NCBI GenBank assembly: GCA_041567315.1
Contig: JBFGCA010000090.1
Span: 1 to 20,224 of the forward strand
DNA length: 20,224 nt
Direction: 5' to 3'
From: JBFGCA01 sp041567315
Lineage (GTDB): Bacteria; Acidobacteriota; Thermoanaerobaculia; Multivoradales; JAHEKO01
The notes beneath the pieces were generated by a model. It did no database searches. It had not been told where the DNA came from and worked only from the letters and a program-made list of their open reading frames with translations. A program made the position numbers and the translations under genes. The number at the start of each line of letters is the position of its first letter. Position 1 is the stretch's first letter. Of this stretch, positions 7,675 through 17,570 are shown in pieces.

Positions 7675-7926
7675 ATGAAGTGGGACGACGAAGAGGACAC
7701 CACGATCTACAAGGTGGTCATCAACCACGAGGAGCAGTACTCCATCTGGCCGGTCGACCGTGAGAACCCGCTGGGCTGGAACGACGCCGGCAAGCAAGGC
7801 ACCAAGCAGGAGTGCCTCGACTACATCGAGGAGGTGTGGACCGACATGCGGCCGCTGAGCCTGCGCAAGAAGATGGAGGAGATGGAGCGGCAGATCGAGG
7901 GCGACGCGAAGGGAAAGAAGAACTAG
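7675..7926 (+). CDS. MbtH-like protein (NRPS adenylation-domain partner)
   Basis: 83 aa from the ATG at 7675, preceded by GGAGGAGGGA at 7659-7668. It carries the family signature: N17, E19/E20, Q21, S23, W25-P26 (EEQYSIWP), P32-xGW35 (NPLGW), G39, G42, C47-L48, and W55-TDMRP-LSLR at 55-64. All three signature tryptophans (25, 35, 55) are present. MbtH-like proteins bind nonribosomal peptide synthetase adenylation domains and are often needed for their folding or activity. No adenylation, condensation or thiolation domain is present in this window, so the partner must lie elsewhere. After the core, residues 65-83 form a charged lysine- and glutamate-rich tail, probably an extra helix. The downstream neighbour is a decayed TPR gene. 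Family assignment is secure; the pathway is unknown. Confidence 0.95.
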   Translation: MKWDDEEDTTIYKVVINHEEQYSIWPVDRENPLGWNDAGKQGTKQECLDYIEEVWTDMRPLSLRKKMEEMERQIEGDAKGKKN

Positions 7927-7928
7927 CT

Positions 7929-9109
7929 CGAGTTTCCAGACGATCCAGCCTCCCGGGGCCCGAGCGGTTCCCGGCCTGGGGGCTGGCGGCGGCTCTGCTG
8001 GGATGCACCGCCGCGCCCCCCCTTCCCCGGCTGTTACCCGGCGAGCCGGTCGAGCGCGCCTTCGAAGACTCCGGCACGCAGCACTACGAGCTCCGCCTCG
8101 AGACCGCGGGCCCCGTCGTCCTGCACGCCGACCAGCTCGGCACCGACCTCGTCCTCGAGCTGGCGGACGCCAGCGGACGGACGCTCGCCACCGCCGGCGG
8201 ACCGGGAGGGCGCTGGGGGCCGGAGACCCTGTTCCTCCGCGCCGAGGCGGGCCGGCGCTACCGGCTCGGCGTCGATGCCTTCGCGGCGACCGGGAGGCAC
8301 TCGGCGACGAGCGGCGGCGGCTGTGGACGCTGCTGTGTCTCGGCGCCCTGCACGAAAGGGTGCACGAGCCCGAGCCCGCGGCGTCGCTCCTGGCGGCCGC
8401 CCTCGACCTGGCGCGCACCCTGGACGATGCGCGGGCCGAGGCGGTCGCCCTCCAGCGGCTGGGGTATCTGCGCTACCTGACCGGCAACTACGACCCGGCG
8501 CTCGAGCTCTTCGGCAAGGCCCTGGCGCTTTACGGACCGCGAGACCTCGCCGACCGCGCCGAGACCCTGAGCGACGTCGGCCTCGTCCACCACCGGCGCC
8601 GTGAGATCGAGCCCGCCCGCCGGAGCTACGAGGAGGCGCTGGCGTTGGCCCGCCAGGCCGGCGATCCCCTGCTCCAAGCGACCGCGCTGGTCAATCGCGC
8701 CGGGATCGACGAAGTGCTCGGCAACCTCGAGGGCGCCCGCGGCGGCTACGAGGGCGCTCTGCCGTTGCTCGAGACGCTCGGTCGCCGGGATCGGGTGGCC
8801 GCGGTGCTCCACAACCTGGGCGCGGTGGCGCGCGCCGCCGGCGACTACCGGACCGCCCTCCAGCGCTACCAACGGGCGCTCGAGATCTGGCGACAGCTCG
8901 GCGATCGGCGGGGCGAGGCCAGCACCCTCAACAGCCGGGTCTCGCCTACTGGGGGCTGGGCGAGGGTGCCACCGCCGAGGCGTTGCTCGAACAGGCGCTG
9001 GCCCTGCGTCGCGAGGTCCTGGACCCGCTGGGCGAGTCGGTGACGCTCACCAACCTGGGCCTGGTGCGCCGTCACCGTCCAGGCCACCTGGAAGAAGCGC
9101 TCGACCCGG
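7929..9109 (+). pseudogene. Broken lipoprotein/TPR-repeat gene (two frameshifts, C-terminus lost)
   Basis: Coding similarity moves through three frames. Frame 3 (about 7929-8290) gives an N-terminus with an LAAALLGC lipobox and a beta-rich PPC-like domain (PGEPVERAFEDSG, then HYELRLETAGPVVL and LFLRAEAGRRYRLGVDAF). Near 8286-8291 the sense moves to frame 2 (about 8288-8932), encoding four or five TPRs (for example ALQRLGYLRYLTGNYDPALELF). At 8933-8938 one missing base moves it to frame 1, giving AYWGLGEGATAEALLEQALALRREV and a last partial TPR. Adding one T in AACAGCCGGGT restores a perfect NSLGLAYWGLGE turn. No ATG, GTG or TTG start lies in frame between the MbtH stop and the lipobox. In related Acidobacteriota-type proteins this layout usually continues into a CHAT protease; that part is absent. 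Assembly error could explain the shifts but not the missing end and start. Confidence 0.7.
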
Positions 9110-9406
9110 GTCGTCGCCGTCCTGGGCTGCGGCGACGAGACCGACGCCGTGATCTACGGAGCCGCAGCCGCCGACCTCAAGGGCTCGCTGCTGATCCAGG
9201 CAGGCGTGATCGGCGAGGTCTGCGTCGCGGTCTTCTGCACCGACCGGGGCTCGGCCACGATCTTCGTCAACGTCCTGACCGGCGACGAGGAGTCTTCGGT
9301 CGTGACCCTGAGCGCTCCCGACACCGTGGTTCGAGGGGAGGTCCGGCGAAGCCTGGCGGCGATGCAGTCCGCGCTGGCCCGCGCCCGGCGCCCCGAGCAG
9401 CAGTAG
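9071..9406 (+). pseudogene. Beta-sandwich (PPC-like) gene fragment abutting the TPR remnant
   Basis: In frame 2, coding sense begins around 9071 with VTVQATW, a typical opening strand of bacterial pre-peptidase C-terminal-like domains. It runs through VVAVLGCGDETDAVIYG, LLIQAGVIGEVCVAVF and GSATIFVNVLTG, then ends in a short helical tail (MQSALARARRPEQQ) with a stop at 9404-9406. No ordinary start codon precedes the first strands; the GTG at 9149 would omit a third of the fold. It overlaps the tail of the TPR remnant in another frame, so it looks like the 3' end of the same or a neighbouring gene left after a deletion. An 85-residue protein from 9149 cannot be excluded. Domain naming is inferred from strand pattern only. 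Confidence 0.5.
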
Positions 9407-9416
9407 TCCGGCGCAG

Positions 9417-9480
9417 TATCATCCCGGGAGTGGCCGGCCCTGGCCGCCGAGGGCTCGGCTCCGGCGACCGCCGGCGGTCG
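9417..9480 (+). promoter_or_regulatory. Candidate -10 and perfect 16-bp palindrome before the DASS transporter
   Basis: TATCAT at 9417-9422 differs from TATAAT at one position. Within the presumed leader, CGACCGCCGGCGGTCG at 9465-9480 is a perfect palindrome. It could be an operator or part of an RNA hairpin. The transporter ATG is at 9551; the stretch 9407-9550 shows no gene. Confidence 0.4.
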
Positions 9481-9550
9481 GCGGCCGCCGCCGGTCGAAG
9501 GCGCCGTCTGGCCAGGAACGGCCGGCTCTACCCAGGACAGCCTGCTGCCG

Positions 9551-11038
9551 ATGCGCGAGCGCGAGCCGGGGACGAGCGCCGGGGCGAGCACGGGGGCCGG
9601 GCGATCCACCCACCAGCGGGTCGGGCTCTTCCTGGGGCCACTGATCGCGGCGGGGCTGCTGGCGCTGCCGGCACCGGCGGACCTGTCGGCGGCGGGCTGG
9701 CGGACGGCGGCGCTGGGGCTGCTGATGGGGGTGTGGTGGGCGACCGAGGCGGTGCCGGTACCGGCCACGGCGCTGCTGCCGATCGCGGTCTTCCCGATCC
9801 TGGGGATCGCCGACGTCGCCGCGGTCACCGCGCCGTTCGCCAACCCCATCATCTACCTGTTCCTGGGCGGCTTTCTGGTGGCGCTGGGGATCCAGCGCTG
9901 GGGTCTTCACCGGCGCATCGCGCTGGCGGTGATCGCCCTGTTCGGCAGGAGCGGCGCCTCGCTGGTCGGCGGCTTCATGGTGGCCAGCGCCCTGGTCAGC
10001 ATGTGGGTCACCAACACCTCGACCACCATGATGCTGCTGCCGATCGCCACCTCGGTGGTGACGGTGGTCCAGCAGAGCCTCGGCGAGTCGGCCGACGAGG
10101 AGCGGTTCCCGATCGCGATGCTGCTGGGCGTTGCCTACGGCGCCACCATCGGCGGCATGGCGACCCTGGTGGGGACGCCGCCCAACGCCCTGCTCGCGGC
10201 TTTCTTGCTCGAGGACCACGGCATCGAGATCGGGTTCGCCCAGTGGATGCTGGTCGGGGTGCCGGTGACGACCTGCATGCTGCCGGTGACCTGGTGGCTG
10301 CTCACCCGCCGGCTCTACCCGGTGCGCTTCGTGACCAGCCCGGCCACCCGCCAGCACCTGGCCGGCCTGCGCCGGCAGCTGGGACCGATGAGCCGCCCCG
10401 AGCGGCGGATCGCCGCGGTCTTCGTGGCGCTGGCCGCGGCCTGGATGGCGCGGCCGCTGCTGTCGGGGATCGGCGGCCTCGAGGGCCTCTCGGACGCCGG
10501 CCTCGCCATGCTGGCGGCGGTGGCTCTCTTCCTGGTGCCCAGCGGCGACGAAGATCACCCCCAGCTCATGCGCTGGCGCGACACCGCCGAGCTGCCCTGG
10601 GGGGTGCTGCTGCTCTTCGGCGGCGGGCTGGCCCTGGCCTCGGTGGTCTCGAGCACCGGTCTCGCCGCCTGGCTCGGCCGGCGGCTTCTGGGCCTGGGGA
10701 TCACCGACCTCACCCTGCTGGTGGTGGCCATCGCCGCCCTTGTCATCTTCCTCACCGAGCTGACCAGCAACCTGGCCACCACCGCCACCTTCCTGCCGGT
10801 GGTCGCCGCCGTCGCCGCCGAGGCCGGCTTCGCGCCGGTGACCCTCACCGTCCCGGTGGCGCTGGCCGCGAGCTGCGCCTTCATGCTGCCGGTGGCGACG
10901 CCCCCCAACGCCGTGGTCTACGCCTCGGGCCTCCTCACCATCCCCCAGATGGTCCGCGCCGGCTTCTGGCTCAACCTCATCGGCATCCTGCTGGTCTCGC
11001 TGGCGGCCACCGTGCTGGCCCCGCTCGTCCTCCGCTGA
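9551..11038 (+). CDS. DASS/SLC13-family sodium-coupled di/tricarboxylate transporter
   Basis: 495 aa with about eleven to twelve hydrophobic segments from residue 23 to 494. The two inverted halves each carry the family's substrate- and sodium-binding hairpins: VTNTSTT at 153-159 with GTPPNA at 208-213, and TSNLATT at 405-411 with ATPPNA at 449-454. These correspond to the SNT-type motifs and following PPN loops of VcINDY-like carriers. It should import dicarboxylates such as succinate or malate, or related anions, across the inner membrane with sodium. An isolated AGGAC (9533-9537) is a weak ribosome site for the ATG at 9551. The first 20 residues are polar and Ser/Gly/Thr-rich. It is apparently monocistronic; the DinB gene starts 54 bases on. 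Family is firm; substrate is not resolvable from sequence. Confidence 0.93.
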   Translation: MREREPGTSAGASTGAGRSTHQRVGLFLGPLIAAGLLALPAPADLSAAGWRTAALGLLMGVWWATEAVPVPATALLPIAVFPILGIADVAAVTAPFANPIIYLFLGGFLVALGIQRWGLHRRIALAVIALFGRSGASLVGGFMVASALVSMWVTNTSTTMMLLPIATSVVTVVQQSLGESADEERFPIAMLLGVAYGATIGGMATLVGTPPNALLAAFLLEDHGIEIGFAQWMLVGVPVTTCMLPVTWWLLTRRLYPVRFVTSPATRQHLAGLRRQLGPMSRPERRIAAVFVALAAAWMARPLLSGIGGLEGLSDAGLAMLAAVALFLVPSGDEDHPQLMRWRDTAELPWGVLLLFGGGLALASVVSSTGLAAWLGRRLLGLGITDLTLLVVAIAALVIFLTELTSNLATTATFLPVVAAVAAEAGFAPVTLTVPVALAASCAFMLPVATPPNAVVYASGLLTIPQMVRAGFWLNLIGILLVSLAATVLAPLVLR

Positions 11039-11076
11039 TCGACCGGCTCGGCCCGACGCCGCCATGCCGCAAAGGC

Positions 11077-11085
11077 TGCTACTCT
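11077..11085 (+). promoter_or_regulatory. Extended -10 promoter candidate for the DinB-like gene
   Basis: TGCTACTCT reads as an extended -10 (TGn plus TACTCT). Seven bases separate it from the GTG at 11093, the distance expected to the transcription start, and no Shine-Dalgarno is present. A leaderless mRNA would result. Confidence 0.4.
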
Positions 11086-11092
11086 TGCCGCG

Positions 11093-11629
11093 GTGGATCC
11101 AGCCTTCAAGCGGAAGTTCGAGCGGATCGAGGCCGCCCGGCGGGCGCTGCTCGATCGGCTGGCGGGCGTCGACGACGAGCGGCTCAACCGGCGGCCGGGG
11201 GGCGATCGGTGGTCGATCGCGCAGGTGGTCTGTCACCTGATCGTGGCCGAGGAGCTGTCGCTGGACTACGTGCGCAAGAAGATGCAGGCCGAGAAGCTGC
11301 CCGCCGCCGGGCCGGCCGGCTGGGTGCGCTCGAAGGTCCTCGCCCTGGCGATGCGCGCGCCGGTCAAGTTCAAGGCGCCGCCGCGCTCCTCGGAGCTGCC
11401 CGAGCGGCAGGAGCTGGCGGTGAGCCGCCGGCAGTGGGACGCGGTCCGCGCCGGGTGGCGCGAGCTGCTCGAGGACTTCCCGGCCCGGCTCGCCGGCAAG
11501 GCGGTCTTCCGCCACCCGGCCGCCGGCCTCCTGAGCCTCGGCCAGACCCTCGACTTCATGGCCGACCACCTGCGCCGCCACAGCCGGCAGATCGACGGCC
11601 TGCTGGCCGAGTCGACTGCCGGCTCCTGA
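11093..11629 (+). CDS. DinB-superfamily four-helix-bundle metalloprotein
   Basis: 178 aa from GTG 11093. It shows the DinB_2 layout: helix 1 with RRALLDRLAGV, the WSIAQVVCHLIVAEE helix (40-54) containing His48, and the final helix DFMADHLRRHSRQIDGLL (154-171) with His159 and His163. These three histidines fit the metal-binding triad of the family. DinB-fold proteins include thiol-dependent S-transferases (bacillithiol, mycothiol) and stress-linked proteins, so a small-molecule thiol or detoxification role is possible. The WIXXQIVxHL-type motif is close to the subgroup commonly annotated DinB family protein. There is no Shine-Dalgarno ahead of GTG; see the promoter entry. It is flanked by a transporter and a peptidase without obvious functional linkage. 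Fold is confident; reaction unknown. Confidence 0.85.
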   Translation: MDPAFKRKFERIEAARRALLDRLAGVDDERLNRRPGGDRWSIAQVVCHLIVAEELSLDYVRKKMQAEKLPAAGPAGWVRSKVLALAMRAPVKFKAPPRSSELPERQELAVSRRQWDAVRAGWRELLEDFPARLAGKAVFRHPAAGLLSLGQTLDFMADHLRRHSRQIDGLLAESTAGS

Positions 11630-11765
11630 TCACGGGATCAAGCGTGGGGCTGCGGCACGGCGGGCCGCCGGCAGCCGGTCTCGGACGCCCTGCCCGCCAG
11701 GTCGGGGGGTCTGCTGAACCGTCTCCCTTTCAACCTGTGCGAAAAGGGCAACATTTGCGGGAACG

Positions 11766-11771
11766 TATAAT
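11766..11771 (+). promoter_or_regulatory. Consensus -10 box of the M1 peptidase gene
   Basis: TATAAT is a perfect -10, in the only AT-rich stretch nearby. No clear -35 is present at 17 bases. The start codon is 47 bases downstream, with GAGGAG at 11808-11813 as ribosome site. Confidence 0.6.
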
Positions 11772-11804
11772 CGAATTGACAACACTGATCGAATTGCAGT
11801 TCGA
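11770..11804. promoter_or_regulatory. Operator-like repeats and dyad downstream of the -10
   Basis: ATCGAATTG occurs at 11770-11778 and 11788-11796, 18 bp apart. The second copy is half of a near-palindrome TCGAATTGCAGTTCGA (11789-11804, one mismatched pair). Its position at the transcription start suits a repressor site. The binding protein is unknown. Confidence 0.45.
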
Positions 11805-11818
11805 GCCGAGGAGCCGCG

Positions 11819-14314
11819 ATGAAGGCAAAAATCACTCTACTGCTCGCCCTTGCCCTGTCCTTTCTCGCCCTGCTCTGCCTGCCGGCGGCCGCCGGCGCCG
11901 ACGGGCCGCTTGGCACCTACCGCGCGCTGCAGGCGGCGCGGCCGGACGGCCGCACGGTCGACGTCGACGGGCTGGCGCTGGCGCGCGACGTCTTCGTGCT
12001 CCGCTTCACGGGGCGCTTCCACCTGTTCGAACCGGTCGACGGCCGGGTGCACGGGGCCGTCTTCTCAGGGCGCGGGGCCTACACGCTGACCCCGACCTCG
12101 GTGGTCGAGCGGCGGCACCTGGCCGCGCGCACCGGAGCGGCGCGGATCGACAGCTTCAGCTCGACCTTCGACAGGGCAGTGCTGCTGTTCGCCGACGACA
12201 CCATGACCCGGCTGCTCGAGGCGGGGACGCTGAGCGAGGGGGCGCCCGACCCGGTGGCCGCCGCGCTATTCGAGGAGCGGCTGGCGGCCGGGGCCGCCGA
12301 TCCGGAGTTCGCCATCGACTACCACCTGCGGCTGCTGCGCCAGCTTCTCAACGACGAGGGCGCGCCGCCACCTGCTGGGCCGCAGGGCCCGTTCTATGCG
12401 CTTCTCTACGGCACCCGCCCGCAGCGCGCGGTCCTCGCCGTCGACCCCATGGGGGTCCTCGACGACGAGGGCTCCTGCCTGAGAGTCGAGGACGACGACA
12501 ACGGCGGTTTCTGGTACTCCGACCACCTGCAGACCGTCGCCGCCGGCGACCACCGCCCGCCCCGCCTGGTCGACGCGCAGCACTATGCGATCGACTCGCG
12601 GGTCGCCCGCTCGACCGATCTGGAAGGCCAGGCCACGCTGCGCTTCCAGGTGCTGGCGCCGGCGCTTCGCGTGCTGCCCATCGACCTCCACCCGTCGCTC
12701 CGCCTCCAGGAGGCGGTGCTGCTCGGCGAGAACGGCGGGCCGATCGAGCTTCTGCAGCCGCCCGCCGGCGCGGCCGGCGCCACCGCGCTCCTCTTTCCAC
12801 GCCCGCTCGCCCAGGGTTCGATGGTCGAGGTGCGGCTGGCCTACGCCGGCGACGGCGTGCTGATCGACGACGGGGTGGGGATCTACCAGGTCCGGGCTCG
12901 CACCAACTGGTACCCGAGCCTGGGCTTCCAGGACCGCGCCACCTTCGATCTGACCTTCCGCGTCCCCAAAGGCAACACCGTGATCGCGGTCGGCGAGCCG
13001 GTCAAGACCGCCGAGGAGGGCGGCGAGGTGATCTCGGTGTGGAGGGCCGAGCGGCCGATCGCCGTGGCCGGCTTCAACTACGGCGACTTCAAGCGCTACG
13101 ACCGCCGCGAGGAGAACACCGGCATCGCCATCGAGGTCTACGCCGCCACCGGCACGCCCGACGTCATCACCGAGATCAACCAGTACCTGCAGGACGTCGC
13201 CGGCGCCGTCGATCCCAACGCCGCCGCCGCCTTCGCGCGCAGCGACAACCCGGTCTACGTCGACACCTACACCGGGCCGGCGGCGATCGGCGTCTCGCCC
13301 GGGCAGATCGCCGAGTCGGCGATGGCCGACGCCGTCAACTCGGTGCAGGTCTTTACCAACTACTTCGGGCCGCTGGAGAGCCCGCGGCTGGCCATCACCC
13401 AGCAGTCGCAGTGGAGCTTCGGCCAGGCCTGGCCGTCGCTGGTCTATCTGCCCTATCTGGCCGGTCTCAGCAGCACGCTGCGGCTCGAGCTCGGCCTGCT
13501 GGGCTACGCCGGCTTCGTCGACGAGGTCGGGCTCCACGAGATCGCCCACCAGTGGTGGGGCCACCGGGTGGGCTGGGCGAGCTACCGCGACCAGTGGCTG
13601 TCCGAAGGCTTCGCGGAGTTCTCGACCGCGCTGGTCCTCGAGCTGACCAGGGGGCCCGAGGCCTACGACCGCTTCTGGGAGCGGCGGCGGCTCGACGTGC
13701 TGGGGACCTCCAAGGAGGTGGCGATGCCGGCCTACGCCGCCGGCCCGATCGTCCTCGGCTTCCGCGCCGCCGACGACCGCTCCCCGGGCGCCGTCCAGTC
13801 GCTGATCTACTCCAAGGGCGGCTTCGTTCTCCACATGCTGCGGATGGCGATGCGCGACCACGAGGCGCGGTCCGACGAGCGCTTCTTCGCGATGATGAAA
13901 GACTTCGCCAACTCGTTTGCCGGCCGCAGCGCCACCACCGAAGACTTCAAGGCGGTGGTCGAGCGGCACATGGTGCCCGAGCTCGACGCCACCCGCGACG
14001 GCAAGATCGACTGGTTCTTCGATCAGTGGGTGTACGGCACCGAGATCCCCCGCTACGAGACCGACGTCGCCGTCGAGAAGCTCGGCAAGGACAAGTACCG
14101 GCTGACCGGTACCCTCAGCCAGTCCGGGGTCTCGGACGGCTTCGTCGCCCTGGTGCCGGCCTACGTCGACTTCGGCAAGGGTGAGCGGGCGCAGTTCGGC
14201 CGCGCCCCGTTCCGGGGCAACGCCAGCCAGCGGCTCGACCTCACCCTCGACCTGCCCAAGAAGCCCAAGGGCGTGGTGCTCAACGCCCGCTACGAGGTGC
14301 TGGCCTTCGACTGA
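11819..14314 (+). CDS. Secreted M1-family (gluzincin) metallopeptidase
   Basis: 831 aa. ATG 11819 is supported by GAGGAG five bases upstream and begins a clear signal peptide (MKAKITLLLALALSFLALLC), with likely processing after AAAGA at about residue 26; the Cys at 20 sits in LALLCLPAA, not a good lipobox. Residues 30-360 are beta-rich, including an extra N-terminal module not typical of short M1 enzymes. The catalytic centre is HEIAHQWWGH, with H573, E574, H577 and E596 in WLSEGFAEF, giving HExxHx18E. Where M1 aminopeptidases carry GxMEN, this protein has a QWSFGQAWPSLVYL stretch (531-544), so ordinary exopeptidase anchoring by that motif is doubtful. The C-terminal 600-831 is helical then beta-sandwich (EVLAFD end). 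It acts in the periplasm or outside the cell. Its 3' end overlaps the convergent cytochrome gene by 25 bases. Metallopeptidase identity is firm. Confidence 0.92.
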   Translation: MKAKITLLLALALSFLALLCLPAAAGADGPLGTYRALQAARPDGRTVDVDGLALARDVFVLRFTGRFHLFEPVDGRVHGAVFSGRGAYTLTPTSVVERRHLAARTGAARIDSFSSTFDRAVLLFADDTMTRLLEAGTLSEGAPDPVAAALFEERLAAGAADPEFAIDYHLRLLRQLLNDEGAPPPAGPQGPFYALLYGTRPQRAVLAVDPMGVLDDEGSCLRVEDDDNGGFWYSDHLQTVAAGDHRPPRLVDAQHYAIDSRVARSTDLEGQATLRFQVLAPALRVLPIDLHPSLRLQEAVLLGENGGPIELLQPPAGAAGATALLFPRPLAQGSMVEVRLAYAGDGVLIDDGVGIYQVRARTNWYPSLGFQDRATFDLTFRVPKGNTVIAVGEPVKTAEEGGEVISVWRAERPIAVAGFNYGDFKRYDRREENTGIAIEVYAATGTPDVITEINQYLQDVAGAVDPNAAAAFARSDNPVYVDTYTGPAAIGVSPGQIAESAMADAVNSVQVFTNYFGPLESPRLAITQQSQWSFGQAWPSLVYLPYLAGLSSTLRLELGLLGYAGFVDEVGLHEIAHQWWGHRVGWASYRDQWLSEGFAEFSTALVLELTRGPEAYDRFWERRRLDVLGTSKEVAMPAYAAGPIVLGFRAADDRSPGAVQSLIYSKGGFVLHMLRMAMRDHEARSDERFFAMMKDFANSFAGRSATTEDFKAVVERHMVPELDATRDGKIDWFFDQWVYGTEIPRYETDVAVEKLGKDKYRLTGTLSQSGVSDGFVALVPAYVDFGKGERAQFGRAPFRGNASQRLDLTLDLPKKPKGVVLNARYEVLAFD

Positions 14315-14837
14315 GCGGCGGCGGACTCGCCGGCGCCTTCCTCGCCCTCGCCAGCTCCCTCCCCGGCCTCCGCTGGCGGCTGCTGGATCGACTCCAGGTA
14401 GCGCACCAGGTCGCGGATCCGCGCCTCGACGTCGGCCTCCTGATCGTCGTCGCGTCCCGGGTCCCTGAAGGTGAGGCCCCAGACCGGCATCTCGCGGGCG
14501 CCGTGGGCCGGCACCGAGAGGCGGCCGTCGATCGTCTCGTGGACCCGCCCGGCCGGGAACTCGCCGCCGCTCGAGGCGGCGATGGCGGTGAGGTCGGCCG
14601 GGCGCACCGTCAGATAGGTGGCCACCGGCCCGGCGCCGCGGGCGTCCTCGCCGTGGCAGCTCGCGCAGTGCAGCCGGAACAACCGCTCGCCGCGTGCGGC
14701 CGTGGTTGCCTCCTCGTCACCCGCCACGGCCACGGCCCCGTCCAGCAGCGCTGCGACCAGGGCAACGATCGACGGCGCGATCCGGCCACTGCGCCGCGCG
14801 GCGCGGCGCCCGGCCCCGGCGCGCGACCCGCCGCCCC

Positions 14838-14841
<4 letters not shown>
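14290..14841 (-). CDS. Periplasmic monoheme cytochrome c coupled to formate dehydrogenase
   Basis: 183 aa from the GTG at 14841, which overlaps the formate dehydrogenase stop as GTGA (4 bases), arguing for translational coupling. A basic N-terminus precedes a hydrophobic segment at 20-40 (IAPSIVALVAALLDGAVAVA), a signal or anchor. The heme site is CASCH at 59-63, followed by GEDARGAGP, and EMPVWG at 117-122 supplies Met118 as probable sixth ligand. After the YLESIQ helix the protein ends in a Glu/Gly/Ala-rich tail (155-183) with no visible domain. It resembles small class I cytochromes c such as those that feed terminal oxidases. Its gene is third in an operon whose other products look cytoplasmic, so electron flow between them is not obvious. 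The last 25 bases overlap the opposite-strand peptidase gene. Confidence 0.88.

Positions 14842-17566
<2,725 letters not shown>

Positions 17567-17570
<4 letters not shown>

Noticed and set aside
11776..11781. TTGACA as a -35 box for the M1 peptidase gene
   Set aside because: It lies downstream of the perfect TATAAT, and no -10 hexamer follows at 16-18 bases.
8983..14184. A 1733-codon open frame on the plus strand
   Set aside because: It runs across remnants and three well-supported genes in a different frame. Its product is Arg/Gly/Pro-rich with no domain; it is open only because stop codons are rare in GC-rich DNA. Only its first ~40 codons are meaningful, as the end of the TPR remnant.
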